The translations under genes and the position numbers were made by a program. DNA of 64,000 nt from Ascoidea asiatica. Lineage: Eukaryota > Ascomycota > Saccharomycetes > Ascoideales > Ascoideaceae. Under the pieces are notes generated by a model. That model was not told where the DNA came from and searched no databases. It saw only the letters and a program-made list of their open reading frames with translations. Positions 20,933 to 31,858 of this stretch are shown one piece after another (within the stretch, counting starts at the first letter, position 1; every line of letters begins with the position of its first letter). The stretch is from the NCBI GenBank assembly GCA_001600695.1, contig BCKQ01000001.1, positions 2,198,722-2,262,721 on the forward strand, read 5' to 3'.

Positions 20933-22411
20933 ATGGTTCCAGTTTTAAAAAATCCAGAACTTTTAGCAAAAGGTGCTTTTATTAATGGTGAATGGATAAC
21001 AAATTCAAATTCAAATAAATATTTTAAAGTTTATGATCCTGCAACTTTAAAAGAAATTGGTGAATTACCTGATCAAGATTCTAATATAGTTGATGAAGCA
21101 ATAAATCATGCTTCAATTGCTTTTAATTCTTTTAAAAAATCTTCTCCAAGAGAAAGATCAAAAATTTTAATTGATATGCATAATATAATGTTAGAAAATA
21201 TTGATGATTTAGCAAAAATTATAACTTGGGAAAATGGTAAACATATTTCTGAATCAATTGGTGAAATTAAATATGCTGCTTCTTATTTTCAATGGTATTC
21301 TGAAGAAGCTCCAAGAATTTATGGTACTACAATTCAACCTTCAAATCCAACAAATAGAGTCTTTACAATTCGTCAACCAATTGGTGTTTGTGGTATAATA
21401 ACTCCATGGAATTTTCCTTCTGCAATGATAACAAGAAAAGCTGCAGCTGCTATTGCTGCTGGTTGTACTGTAATTATAAAACCTGATCATCAAACTCCAT
21501 ATTCTGCTTTAGCTTTAGCTTATCTTTTTAATAAAATTAATTTACCAAAAGGTGTTTTTAATATAATTTTATCAAAAACTTTTGTACCTGAAATTGGTTT
21601 AAAATTATGTGAAAATAAAATTATTAAAAAAATTTCATTTACAGGTTCAACAAATATTGGTAAAATTTTAATGAAACAATCTTCTTCAACTTTGAAAAAA
21701 TTATCTTTAGAATTAGGTGGTAATGCTCCTTTAATAATTTTTAATGATGCTGATTTAGATATTGCAATTGATCAAGCAATTGCTTCTAAATTTAGAGGTT
21801 TAGGACAAACTTGTGTTTGTGCAAATAGAATTTATATTCAAGATAAAATTTATAATGAATTTATTGAAAAATTTATTAATAAAGTTAAAGATTTTAAAAT
21901 TGGTAATGGTTTTGATAAAAATTCAACTCATGGTTGTTTAATTAATGAAAATTCAATTTTAAAACTTGAAGATCATATAACTGATGCAATTTCAAAAGGT
22001 GCTAAAATTAAAGTTAAAGGTGGTAGATTACCAACTTTAGGTCCAAATTTTTATAATCCAACAGTTTTAATTGATTGTAATGAAAATATGAAAGTTTCAA
22101 ATGAAGAAACTTTTGCTCCATTAGCTGCAATTTTTAAGTTTAATAATATTAATGAAGTTATAAATTATGCAAATAATGTTGAACATGGTTTAGCTTCTTA
22201 TGTTTTCACCAAAGATATTAATAATATTTATTTAATGTCAGAAAATTTAGATTATGGTATGGTAAGTTGTAATACTGGTTTATTTTCTGATTCTTCTGTA
22301 CCTTTTGGTGGTATTAAAGAATCTGGTTTTGGTAGAGAAGGTTCTTTACATGGTATTGAAGATTATACCGTTCTTAAAGCAATCACAATTGGTAATATTC
22401 CAACCTTATAA
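20933..22411 (+). CDS. UGA2: Succinate-semialdehyde dehydrogenase Uga2
   Basis: 492 residues, the normal family size. Aldehyde dehydrogenase with the NAD(P) segment ITPWNFP (about 156-162), FTGSTNIG (237-244), general base Glu260 in LELGG and nucleophile Cys294 in GQTCVCAN; the second Cys two residues on is typical of SSADH. It oxidises succinate semialdehyde to succinate, the last step of the GABA shunt. The protein starts with an ALDH-like segment (KGAFINGEW) and no obvious targeting peptide, which fits a cytosolic enzyme. Codon use is almost purely A/T-ending. It converges on CWC21 with about 65 bp between stop codons. Confidence 0.9.
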   Translation: MVPVLKNPELLAKGAFINGEWITNSNSNKYFKVYDPATLKEIGELPDQDSNIVDEAINHASIAFNSFKKSSPRERSKILIDMHNIMLENIDDLAKIITWENGKHISESIGEIKYAASYFQWYSEEAPRIYGTTIQPSNPTNRVFTIRQPIGVCGIITPWNFPSAMITRKAAAAIAAGCTVIIKPDHQTPYSALALAYLFNKINLPKGVFNIILSKTFVPEIGLKLCENKIIKKISFTGSTNIGKILMKQSSSTLKKLSLELGGNAPLIIFNDADLDIAIDQAIASKFRGLGQTCVCANRIYIQDKIYNEFIEKFINKVKDFKIGNGFDKNSTHGCLINENSILKLEDHITDAISKGAKIKVKGGRLPTLGPNFYNPTVLIDCNENMKVSNEETFAPLAAIFKFNNINEVINYANNVEHGLASYVFTKDINNIYLMSENLDYGMVSCNTGLFSDSSVPFGGIKESGFGREGSLHGIEDYTVLKAITIGNIPTL

Positions 22412-22476
22412 TCATTTTTTTTATTTATTTACTTTATTCACTTATTATTCTCAATTATATTTTCAATTATTATTCT

Positions 22477-23142
22477 TTAATACATATCTTCTGTAAATTC
22501 ATCTTTCTTATTACTATTATTACCTTTTCTCGGGAGTTCATTTGATAATATTATATTCGATTGATCTTCTTCAAAAGTTTTTTCAAAAAGTGATTTTTTT
22601 GAATCATTTATGGAATCTTTTATAAAATCTTGAATCAAATCATTCTCAGATTCCTTTATTGAATTGATATTCTCAATATTTTCGATATCTTTAATGTCTC
22701 GGATATCTTTTTTCTTTTCTTTAAATCTTAATGGAGTTCTAGATTTGAATAGTTTTTTACTTTCTATTTTACTTTCAAATTTAATATCTATTTTTCTTTT
22801 TTTATCATTTTCTTTTTTTATAAGATTTATTCTTAAATTATTAACTTCATTATCGATTTCATTAATATCTTTATTTTGATCTTCTAAAATTTCTCTTAAT
22901 TCCATACATTTAATTTCAATTTTTCTTTTATTTTCATGATTTATTAATAAATTTGATTTTTTAATAAAATTTGAATTTTTTTTTAATTTATTTTTTTTAT
23001 TTATTTCTTCTTTATTATTAAAATTATCATATTTTTTATTATATAAAGGTTTTTTTTGTATTGTACTAACTATACTTTTTTGAACATAACCATTAGTTCC
23101 TGTTCCCCTTGGAGTTGGTAATCCTATTCCATTATACGACAT
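22477..23142 (-). CDS. CWC21: Spliceosome-associated protein Cwc21 (cwf21/SRm300 N-terminal family)
   Basis: 221 residues, against 135 in S. cerevisiae. The first 22 residues (MSYNGIGLPTPRGTGTNGYVQ) are the highly conserved N-terminus of Cwc21/SRRM2, which in spliceosome structures lies near the 5' splice site and Prp8. The charged helical segment at about 69-115 fits the cwf21 domain that contacts Prp8 and Snu114. The remaining C-terminal 100 residues are Lys/Asp/Glu/Ile-rich with DI repeats and look disordered. It acts in the nucleus during catalytic activation. Confidence 0.88.
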   Translation of the reverse strand: MSYNGIGLPTPRGTGTNGYVQKSIVSTIQKKPLYNKKYDNFNNKEEINKKNKLKKNSNFIKKSNLLINHENKRKIEIKCMELREILEDQNKDINEIDNEVNNLRINLIKKENDKKRKIDIKFESKIESKKLFKSRTPLRFKEKKKDIRDIKDIENIENINSIKESENDLIQDFIKDSINDSKKSLFEKTFEEDQSNIILSNELPRKGNNSNKKDEFTEDMY

Positions 23143-24406
23143 TTCAATAGTATTTAATTTATCAGTTTATTAATTATTGAATATTTTTAAATAAAAGTAG
23201 TTTTATCATCTGTATCTGTATTCCATTTTTCTTATTTTGATTTTGTAAGATCTTTTTCACATAAAGGTAATCAAAATTAGAAGTCTTTGGAGTGTGAATG
23301 CAGGATGATATACTTTCCGACCCATGATTCCCGGAATTCAATACACTTAAAAAATATTCCGACCTTCTTTATGTGGCTGGTGGCTAAAAAGAACCTTTCT
23401 TAAACGGAATACAGCTTGTATTTACAGCCAAAAACAGCATCTGACCTTGTCCGGGAAAAACACTTCATTGAGAGTATTTTGTGTTCTGAGGAAGAATCGG
23501 TGATCAAAATTGGAATTTTATATGTAGCCGATCACGTGAACAACCAGCTTCTCCAGTGGCAATGGCATCCACTTTTAGTCGAATATATCGAATGATGCTT
23601 TTATTTCTATTTCCTGCTGTGGAAAATTGCAGTCTGCTTCAGAATCATAAAGGATAAAGGATAAAGAATAAAGAAGATTCCATTTATTAGATGGAATCAA
23701 AAGAAATCAAATCTTATGAAATCAAATCAAATCTTATGAGTCCAAATCTCCCACTGTGTGCTAAGTTAAGAAACATAAACATGAGAAATATGATATGTTC
23801 TATATGATAAAACATGGAACACTCCCAATTATATTTCTCTATCCACGACAGCAGCAGTCTTTACATGGGTTTGTGATCGCAGCTGGGCCTGAATTCTGCT
23901 TTATTATGATCGTTTCTGCTCTTATTTCAATTTATTTCTTTTGATTTTTATTCAAATTCTGATTCAACATATTTTTTAAAGTGTTTAAGCTTGTGATTTG
24001 CTTGCTCCTCGATTTATTCTTTCATTTTGCTTTCAAAATCTCAAAATATTTTCCCACTCTATCAATTAACTCTCTGTAAAAAGCTCTTATTTACTGTATG
24101 TGACTTTACTCTATAATGAAGGAGTGATATACTAAAGTTTTTAATATTATTTTCATTAATGATAATTACTTTACAAATCATTTATTTTCTTTTTTTTTAA
24201 AGTAATATTAGTTAATCTTAATCATTTTATCATATTCAATTTTTTCCTTTTCCATAATTTGATAAATGTGGTTGATTAATATATTTTGATTCAAAAGAAT
24301 CATTTATTAACAAAATACTAAATATATTCAAATAAAAGATATTTTATTCAGAATCTCAAATCATTTCTTTTTCACTTATAATTAAATCAATATTTAAATA
24401 TTAATA
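23143..24406. promoter_or_regulatory. Divergent CWC21/SPA2 intergenic region
   Basis: A GC-richer stretch at about 23280-23640 contains TTCCGACC twice (23317-23324, 23359-23366) and a perfect TCACGTGA E-box at 23532-23539. The remainder is AT-rich, and the SPA2-proximal 450 bases are T-rich leader. No gene was found. Confidence 0.5.
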
Positions 24407-27013
24407 ATGGATAGTTCTATAATTAATTCTGAGGATTTCAGATCCAAACATGGACTTATTGATAATTCAATACCAAATTCATTTTCTAATATAAATTTAA
24501 ATCTAAATTTAAATTCAAATTCAAATTCAAATTTGAATTTGTCGAAAAAGAATAATAATATAAATAAAAATATTAATCAAAATATGGATCCAAGTTTAAA
24601 TCCAACCATTAATTTAAATCCAAACCAATCTCAAATCAAAAACTTTAACTCGGATGTAGAAATGGATTCAATTACTTCTGAAGATTTAACTCAAAAATAT
24701 TTTGATTTCTTAGATTTCTTAAAATTAATACCAATCTCAGACTCAAATAATTTACTTTCTCAATCTCAATCTCAATCTGGTATTCAATCTGGGTCTCAAT
24801 CTGAAATTCAATCTGAGATACCATTAGAGCATAAATCTCATTCAAGATCTCATTCCCAATCAAGAATTGATAAAAAAAAAAATAAAATTGCAAGATTATC
24901 AAAATTACAATTCATTGAATTAGTGAATGATGTATATTATGAATATTCAAAAAGATTTAAAAAATTAAATCTTTCAAACAATAATATTAATAATAATAAT
25001 AATATCAATGATAATACTAATGATAATAATTATGCTTCTTCTTCGTTTGAAAATGTTAATAAAGATCCATATATTTTAAGAAGATCTGAAGCCAAAAAAA
25101 AACTTTCTTCTTTATCGACAATAAGATTCAATGAATTAATTGTTGATGTAACTAGAGAAATTGAAAGAAGACAATTATATAATTCAAATAAAGCTTTTCA
25201 GTTCACAAAAGGTTTAAACCAAAATTCTAATCATAATTCTAATCAAAATCTGAATCAACTCAACAACTCTTATTCTAATTCTCAATCACAATTCAATGAC
25301 CAAAATTATAATCAAAAATCAATTCAAAATCTAATCCAAAATCAAAACCAAAGCAGTTTCTATACAGATTTAGAAACTAAATCTCCTCGGAAATTATCTA
25401 GATTAAATACTTTCAAAGATCTAAATTCAAGTTTAATATCAAATGGTAATCCGAATAGTATTCCAAATGCTAATTCAAACAGTAATTCAGCTAATAATTC
25501 TCCAATAAAAATGTCTTCAATATCTGATATGAGAAAAAAAATCTCTAGATCTAATTCTAAAAAAACTATTTCCATTGATAAACATTCTATGGATAAAGAT
25601 AAACAAATTCAAGTTTTAATACAAGAAGGTGAAAAAATGGATGATGTTATCCAAAATTTAGAAAACAAAATTTTCAATTTAAATAAATCTCTTACCAAAA
25701 TTGAATCAGAATTAGAAAATGAAAAAGAAAGATTCACTTCTTCAACTAAAATTTTTGATAATTTAATAGAAAAATGGGATCTTGAGAAATCAAGATTAGT
25801 TAATGAAAAAAAAAATTTACGTGAACAATTAAATCAAAATGAAATTGAACTTAATAGATTAAAAGCAAGAAATTATAAGGATAAATATATTTCTAAAGAA
25901 TCTCCAAAAAATAGTTCTCCAAAAATTAACTCTTCCAAAATTAATTCCTATTTTAATTCAACTTCTCCTCTTAGCTTCAAATCTCCAAAAAGTAGCTCTT
26001 TTCCAATGAATCCAAATCAATCTTCTTTTAATCAAATTTTAGAAACTTATTTCGATCCAAATTCTTTAGAATCCTATATCTCATTTGATGGAGTTCTATC
26101 TTATGATGATATTACAAATCTGAAAATGGAAGTTAAAAATTTCATAAATCTGATAAATGATACAAGAGATTCTTGTCTACTTACTGGAAGAATGAAAAAA
26201 ATATCTCTTTTCGCAAGTTCTTTTTCAGACCAAGGATTAGCTTCAAATGAAGAAATTTATTCCAAATGGTTGAGCTCTACTATCTCAAATGCTAATTTTG
26301 CAATAGCTCAATTCAGTCTTGATGAAAAATTTCCTGAAATTATTATTCTTGGTTTAATGATACAATTATTATATGCTATTCATAAATTAATGTCAGTTAT
26401 AAAAATAAAAGATGATATTAAAATAATTGAATCCTCTACTAAAGATCACTCTAATGAGATAAATGAATCAATTGGACCACTGAATCTCAGCCCTGAATCG
26501 AAAGCTAGTGATGAAAGTAGTAAAGTATTTGAAAAACATTCGAATTTAAACTCAAATCCTGCTTCTTCAATTACTGAAGATAGTGATTCAACTTTATTGA
26601 ATGAAAATTTCAAAAATTCCAAAAATAATTCTGGCTCAAATCAAGAAAAATCAGTAAAAGTAAATGAAAAATCTGACCTTAAAGATTCTCAAAATTATGT
26701 ACCAAATGCTAGAAAATCACCTAAAGCACTAGTGGATTTATGGGGTGCAGTTCCAAAAACAGAATCATTAATACCTAGAAGTAATAGTAAAGATCAGATG
26801 TCCATTGAAGGAAAATTTGACTCTACTAAAATGAAAACTGTTAGAAGAACTTCTGGTAATATCAGTAATATTTTAAAACAATTTGAGTCTCAAGATGATA
26901 AACCTGTTGTTAAATTCCCGGTAAAAAGAGATCCAGTTAAAATTGGACGTTTAGTAAATAGATTCAATTTCGAATCGGACGATACTCCTGAAAAATCTGT
27001 TAATAAGCATTAA
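24407..27013 (+). CDS. SPA2: Polarisome scaffold Spa2
   Basis: 868 residues. Two Spa2-homology repeats are visible: RLSKLQFIELVNDVYYEYSKR at about 164-184 and KKLSSLSTIRFNELIVDVTREIERR near 230-252. A coiled coil follows (about 399-488), then a conserved helical domain (about 545-675) beginning near SYISFDGVLSYDDI. The rest is disordered with Asn/Ser/Gln repeats, including QSQSQS near 122. Spa2 organises the polarisome with Pea2, Bud6 and Bni1 and scaffolds the cell-integrity MAPK kinases at sites of polarised growth. S. cerevisiae Spa2 is much longer (1466), but the domain order is the same. Two in-frame CTG codons fall at hydrophobic positions of the helical domain. Confidence 0.88.
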   Translation: MDSSIINSEDFRSKHGLIDNSIPNSFSNINLNLNLNSNSNSNLNLSKKNNNINKNINQNMDPSLNPTINLNPNQSQIKNFNSDVEMDSITSEDLTQKYFDFLDFLKLIPISDSNNLLSQSQSQSGIQSGSQSEIQSEIPLEHKSHSRSHSQSRIDKKKNKIARLSKLQFIELVNDVYYEYSKRFKKLNLSNNNINNNNNINDNTNDNNYASSSFENVNKDPYILRRSEAKKKLSSLSTIRFNELIVDVTREIERRQLYNSNKAFQFTKGLNQNSNHNSNQNLNQLNNSYSNSQSQFNDQNYNQKSIQNLIQNQNQSSFYTDLETKSPRKLSRLNTFKDLNSSLISNGNPNSIPNANSNSNSANNSPIKMSSISDMRKKISRSNSKKTISIDKHSMDKDKQIQVLIQEGEKMDDVIQNLENKIFNLNKSLTKIESELENEKERFTSSTKIFDNLIEKWDLEKSRLVNEKKNLREQLNQNEIELNRLKARNYKDKYISKESPKNSSPKINSSKINSYFNSTSPLSFKSPKSSSFPMNPNQSSFNQILETYFDPNSLESYISFDGVLSYDDITNLKMEVKNFINLINDTRDSCLLTGRMKKISLFASSFSDQGLASNEEIYSKWLSSTISNANFAIAQFSLDEKFPEIIILGLMIQLLYAIHKLMSVIKIKDDIKIIESSTKDHSNEINESIGPLNLSPESKASDESSKVFEKHSNLNSNPASSITEDSDSTLLNENFKNSKNNSGSNQEKSVKVNEKSDLKDSQNYVPNARKSPKALVDLWGAVPKTESLIPRSNSKDQMSIEGKFDSTKMKTVRRTSGNISNILKQFESQDDKPVVKFPVKRDPVKIGRLVNRFNFESDDTPEKSVNKH

Positions 27014-27673
27014 TTGAAAATCTAATGTGGGAACTTATATTATACTTTGAGAGTAAAATTGGATTTTTTTTTTAAAATATAATAAATTAACTATTTATCT
27101 TTGATTAATTTACAGTAAACTAATGAAACAGTACACTGTTGTAGTTGAAGGATATTTTCAAACACTTTTCTATAAGTTGGGTTTTATCAAAAAAAAAAAG
27201 TTTGAAGAGATCTAAAAATAAATCAGAAATTAAACTGATTCCAATATCAAAAAAATTTAGAAAAAAAAATTTTATACAGAAAAAAAAAAGCAGCAATATA
27301 CGACAATGATTGTTTTAATGGAAAGACAATGTTTGTAAGCATTATAAAAAAATTATTGAGATAATAACGATAATTGAAAAAAACTTTAAAAAATTTGAAA
27401 AGTCAAAAACTTAAAAACTAAAAAATTAAAAAACTTAAAAAAACAAAGGAATAAAAAATTAACTTATTGATTTTAATGTTAAATAAAGAGCCCATCAGGT
27501 ACTAACAAACTATGTATATAAATATTTTGAGAATTAAATAAAACGTATTAAAATAAAACTATAACAAGAAGCCAAACTTATGCAAACAAAATGATAAAAT
27601 AAAAATGAAAAATCCAAGATCAGAGATCAAAGAATAAAAAACTTAAAAAAAAACAAAAACAGAGATTTAATGA
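27014..27673. other. Convergent SPA2/RHO4 3' region, A-tract rich
   Basis: Long A runs on the plus strand (about 27190-27660), which are T runs in the RHO4 3' untranslated region. A reiterated AAACTTAAAAA element occurs near 27400-27450. No coding potential. Confidence 0.6.
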
Positions 27674-29440
27674 TCAAAGAATTGTACAACAGGAAGTATC
27701 TTTCTTTTTTGGAGGTTCGTGTGTTTCAGAGACAGTATTTGGTTTATAATATTCAGAAGCACCGTATGCAAAAGAAGTATCAGGTTCTTCTTTGATTGGA
27801 TTAGAAACAGCTGAAATACTTTCATTTTTTCTATGAGAATGTTTCATTCTATGAAGAGAAATTGAAGAAGGACGTAAACTTGAAAGATTATTTAGTCGAT
27901 GAACATTTGAAATATTAGAAGCATTATCAGTTGAAATACTTTGAGAAGATAAATTATTTTTAACATTTAAATAAGGTTTTGAGAATTTTTTCCTTATTGC
28001 ATTTTTTTTTTGATTTTGAACCAGTTTTTTAAATTCACCTTCAGTTATTTTATTCAAAGCAGTTGATAAAGCTAAATTAAAAACTTTTTTAACATTTTTC
28101 ATTGTTTTTGCAGAACATTGAATATGACCAACAGAACCAATTTCTTTTGAAATTTCTTTAATTAAATTCAGATCTAATTTTTTTTTTGATTTTTTAAAAG
28201 ATTCATCATCATATAAATCTAATTTCAAACCAACTAAAATTATTGGAATACCTGGACAAAAATGTTTAACTTCAGGATTCCAACTTTCTCTAATATTTGT
28301 TAAACTTACAATTGAATCAACACTATAACAAACTAAAATTATATCAGCATCAGGATAAGATAAAGGTCTTAATCTATCATATTCTTCTTGACCAGCAGTA
28401 TCCCATAAAGCTAATTCAATAGTTTCATTAGTCATTGGATATTTTACATGAGTTACATAATTTTCAAAAACAGTTGGTACATAAACAGTTGGAAATTTAC
28501 CTTGAGAATAACTAATTAATAAACAAGTTTTACCACAACCTCCATCACCAACAACAACAATTTTTACATGATAATTTGGACCCATTCTATTAACTAAATT
28601 TGATTTTGAATAATTTTGTAAAGAACCTAATTGAAAATCAGGTAAATCAGAAAATGAAGCAGCTAAAGAAACTGAACTTTTATTATTATGACTTACAGAT
28701 AATAAAGCATTTCCAGAAATGTTCATTTTTGGAGGAGCATTTAATTTTGGAGTATTAATTGGAGTATTTAAAGATGAAATATTTATTGAATTATTTGTAT
28801 TTGTATTTGTGTTTGAGCTATTATTTATGCTCGTTATATTATTGTTATTATTGTTATTATTATTGTTATTATTGTTATTATTATTGTTATTATTATTGTT
28901 ATTATTATTATTATTGGTATTATTATTCATATTTTCATTATTAATATTACTTATATTTATATTATTGTTATTATTGTTATTATTTATAGTATCGTTATTA
29001 TTTATATTATTTACATCAGTTATATTTAAGTTTGGGGTATTAAGAATAATTTGATTAGTTGAAAGACTTGTTTTTGATTGATTTATATTATCATTAATAT
29101 ATGGAGAAGTTATTATATCAGGAGTTCCAAGTCGATGAAATTCATTGAATGAATTAACTTCAGGCAGTTGAGGAATTGAAGGAACATAATTTGAAGATTG
29201 TTGTTGTTGTTGTTGCTGTTGCTGTTGTTGTTGTTGTTGATACTGTTGTCTTTGAGAATATAATTCAGCATCTAACATATAAGATTTTCTTCTTAAAGCT
29301 TGATCATAAGGAGTTTCATAAGCTCCATCATCATCATTTCTTGCAATTAAAGTTGGTTCAGAGAATTCTGGAGTAGTATCAGTTTTTCTTATTAAATTTA
29401 TTTTTGAGGTTGAAAGCCTTTTCATCATAGCTTTTGACAT
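27674..29440 (-). CDS. RHO4: Rho-type GTPase Rho4 with long N-terminal extension
   Basis: 588 residues, about twice the 291 of S. cerevisiae Rho4. The GTPase domain occupies about 288-470: P-loop GDGGCGKTC, effector segment VPTVFENYVTHV, switch II WDTAGQEEYDRLRPLSY, VGLKLDL in place of the usual TKxD motif (a feature shared with Rho4), and CSAK. It ends in CTIL, a CAAX box predicting geranylgeranylation, preceded by a basic tail. FENYVT and the long N-terminus support Rho4 over Rho1, Rho3 or Cdc42. The 285-residue extension contains a poly-Gln run (about 66-81) and poly-Asn runs reaching about 22 residues. Rho4 acts with formins in actin cables and septation. The start at 29440 keeps the frame open throughout. 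Confidence 0.88.
   Translation of the reverse strand: MSKAMMKRLSTSKINLIRKTDTTPEFSEPTLIARNDDDGAYETPYDQALRRKSYMLDAELYSQRQQYQQQQQQQQQQQQQQSSNYVPSIPQLPEVNSFNEFHRLGTPDIITSPYINDNINQSKTSLSTNQIILNTPNLNITDVNNINNNDTINNNNNNNNINISNINNENMNNNTNNNNNNNNNNNNNNNNNNNNNNNNNNITSINNSSNTNTNTNNSINISSLNTPINTPKLNAPPKMNISGNALLSVSHNNKSSVSLAASFSDLPDFQLGSLQNYSKSNLVNRMGPNYHVKIVVVGDGGCGKTCLLISYSQGKFPTVYVPTVFENYVTHVKYPMTNETIELALWDTAGQEEYDRLRPLSYPDADIILVCYSVDSIVSLTNIRESWNPEVKHFCPGIPIILVGLKLDLYDDESFKKSKKKLDLNLIKEISKEIGSVGHIQCSAKTMKNVKKVFNLALSTALNKITEGEFKKLVQNQKKNAIRKKFSKPYLNVKNNLSSQSISTDNASNISNVHRLNNLSSLRPSSISLHRMKHSHRKNESISAVSNPIKEEPDTSFAYGASEYYKPNTVSETHEPPKKKDTSCCTIL
28838..28920. repeat. AAT-repeat encoding poly-Asn in RHO4
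   Basis: A GTTATT/ATT reiteration (AAT/AAC on the coding strand) encodes an uninterrupted Asn tract in the RHO4 N-terminal extension. The pure trinucleotide structure suggests length polymorphism. Confidence 0.85.
29197..29243. repeat. CAA/CAG repeat encoding poly-Gln in RHO4
   Basis: A TTG/CTG run on the plus strand reads as CAA/CAG in RHO4 and gives about 15 consecutive Gln residues. Confidence 0.85.
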
Positions 29441-30937
29441 AATGATTAATAAATAAAATTGATTAATTTATGAATATGAATGTATTAATATGAAAATTTT
29501 TGAGTTCAATTATTATTGTGTAAAATATATTATAGGTTAATAATTAGTAATTATTTGATTGAAATGAATTGGAATGATTTGACTTGCTAAAGTGATGAAT
29601 AATAATTGGTTAATGTTGGGATTAGGATATATGAATAGGATGATTTTTTTTGAGAAGATGGAAATGAGATCAAAAAAGGGTAATAAGCATTTAATACTGC
29701 TTGCTCTTGATAATAATTAAACAACAGAATAAAATAATATAATATAATATAATAATAGTGTAATAATTAATATCAGATACAATGAATTAAATGAATAGCA
29801 AAGGTACTTTTACTATGAAATTGGATAATTAAAATATTGTAATAATGAATATTAATAGAGTATTAAAGGTGTAGATTCTGGTGGTGGAAAGAATCAATTG
29901 ATTGTGCCTACGGTTTAGTATGCGAAATACCTAAATTCATTACCTAATGCAATAACACTACTAAAATGAATGAATCAATCAATCAGTCAATGTTGGCATT
30001 CATTCATTCAGTACGATTACGATTAAATGCTGATTCAATAAATAAATAAATAAAATGTTAATAAATAAGTAGCAGTGATTCAATATTGTTATGAATAATA
30101 CTGCTATTGTAAATACTATTGATATTTACAATACCATTTATTCAATTCCAAGTACCGCACCGTAGATATGCCGCTGTTTGTAACGTTACGCAACTCCTTC
30201 GGTTACTCATATTCCTGATCTCACGCAGTTTTGCTCCAAAGCCCCCGGAATCAGCTGCCAAAGCCGGGCCTGCGTGACACACGTCCGGACAATGCATCTG
30301 CTAATGGCGGGAAAAGTTGGTGAGATCCGCCTGTCCCTGCACTTGTTTTTACTACTCATTGTCCTTTATAAGTAGGCAAACTGTCCTTACTTAAGATTTA
30401 TCTAAATTGTTTAAATAGCACGTGATATTATTAATACTTTTTGACGTACTTACTGCGGCTATGCATTGATGTACACTTTGAAATGCATTCCACCCATAAC
30501 CATGAATCTAATTTTTTTGAGCCCTAGTATTTTAAAAAAGTGGAGAACTAGTACCACAATATTGGACTCTAGGGCTCCTTTGATGGCTTTTGACAATTTT
30601 CCGTGGTAACAAATATCCGTGGTTTCACTAAAACCCCACCAGCTTCATTGAAGCTAGATCCTTGTCAGCTGATCCGTGGTGATGGTGACCAATTGAAACG
30701 CTCATTAATTTGATTATACTGATAAAACTATCAATATTAATATTATTACTACTGTATTATTATTATATTGATAAATACTACTAATATTGATTATTATTCA
30801 ATTCGAGTTTTTATTCAAAATACTTTAAATTATTTTTGAATAATAATTACAATTAGTAGCATTATTTCATTTTTAAATCAGCTTCAATTCAGCTGGGACT
30901 TTTAAAAGGAATTGGTTCAAATAAAATTTTATGAAAA
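29441..30937. promoter_or_regulatory. 1.5 kb divergent RHO4/complex I intergenic region
   Basis: Positions 29441-30130 are AT-rich with ATTCATT and AATA repeats. About 30140-30680 is GC-richer. It contains three copies of TCCGTGGT on the plus strand (30600-30607, 30616-30623, 30673-30680), a palindrome AGCTTCATTGAAGCT at 30641-30655 between them, and a CACGTG E-box at 30419-30424. No ORF of note. The clustered TCCGTGGT sites probably serve the complex I gene, whose ATG is about 260 bp downstream. Confidence 0.5.
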
Positions 30938-31858
30938 ATGTTATCTTCAAATTTGATTAAAAATTCTATCATTATATCAAAAAAGTCTTCTTTGAGGATA
31001 GGCTCAAGTTTATTACAAAATTCCAATAAACATATTAATAGTAATAACAAAAATAATAGTAGTAGTAAATTTTTTTCAACTTCAATTACAAAATTAAATA
31101 AAAGTAGTGAAACTACTGATTCTTTACCAAATCTTAGTTCTTTACCACGTAATGTTCCAAAAGAAATCAATGTACCTATAGTTAATCCAGCTGATAAATA
31201 TAAAGAACAAGTTGAAGATTTACATAAATTTGGTCAATATATTATGAGTTGTTTACCAAAATTTGTTCAAAAATTTTCTGTTTGGAAAGATGAATTAGTA
31301 ATATATGTTGCTCCAACTTCTTTAATTCCATTAATGCAATTTTTAAAAAATCACACTTCTTGTCAATTTAAATCTGTAATGGATGTAACTGCTGCTGATT
31401 ATCCAACAAGAGTTAATAGATTTGATCTTGTTTATAATATGCTTTCTGTTAAATTTAATTCAAGAATTAGAGTAAAAACTTATGCTTCAGAATTAACTCC
31501 TGTACCAAGTATTGTACCTTTATTTGAAGGTGCAAATTGGTATGAAAGAGAAACTTATGATTTATATGGAGTTTTCTTTGAAGGTCATCCTGATTTAAGA
31601 AGAATTTTAACTGATTATGGTTTTGAAGGTCATCCATTAAGAAAAGATTTCCCAACAACTGGTTATACTGAAGTTAGATATGATGAAGAAAAAAAGAGAA
31701 TTGTTTATGAACCTTTAGAATTAACTCAAGCTTTTAGAAATTTTTCTGTTGGTAGTTCTGTATGGGAACAAGTTGGTAATGGTAAAGATTATACTCCTGA
31801 AGATTTTAAATTTCCAATTCCTGAACCTGATCCAATTCCTGAAGAACCAAAAAAATAA
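30938..31858 (+). CDS. Complex I 30 kDa subunit (NDUFS3/NUGM), mitochondrial precursor
   Basis: 306 residues. The N-terminus ([19 protein letters not shown]) is rich in Ser, Lys and Ile with no acidic residue for about 50 positions, a clear matrix-targeting presequence. The mature part matches the NADH dehydrogenase 30 kDa family: signature [20 protein letters not shown] near 204-223, then [16 protein letters not shown]. It belongs to the peripheral arm of NADH:ubiquinone oxidoreductase, next to the quinone-binding module. Its presence shows that the host keeps proton-pumping complex I. An upstream ATG at 30931 is out of frame and overlaps by design or chance; the ATG at 30938 is the only start that gives the presequence. 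Confidence 0.93.
   Translation: MLSSNLIKNSIIISKKSSLRIGSSLLQNSNKHINSNNKNNSSSKFFSTSITKLNKSSETTDSLPNLSSLPRNVPKEINVPIVNPADKYKEQVEDLHKFGQYIMSCLPKFVQKFSVWKDELVIYVAPTSLIPLMQFLKNHTSCQFKSVMDVTAADYPTRVNRFDLVYNMLSVKFNSRIRVKTYASELTPVPSIVPLFEGANWYERETYDLYGVFFEGHPDLRRILTDYGFEGHPLRKDFPTTGYTEVRYDEEKKRIVYEPLELTQAFRNFSVGSSVWEQVGNGKDYTPEDFKFPIPEPDPIPEEPKK

Noticed and set aside
28719..29054. Plus-strand frame encoding a poly-Leu and Ile/Val protein
   Set aside because: Antisense shadow of the RHO4 AAT repeat.
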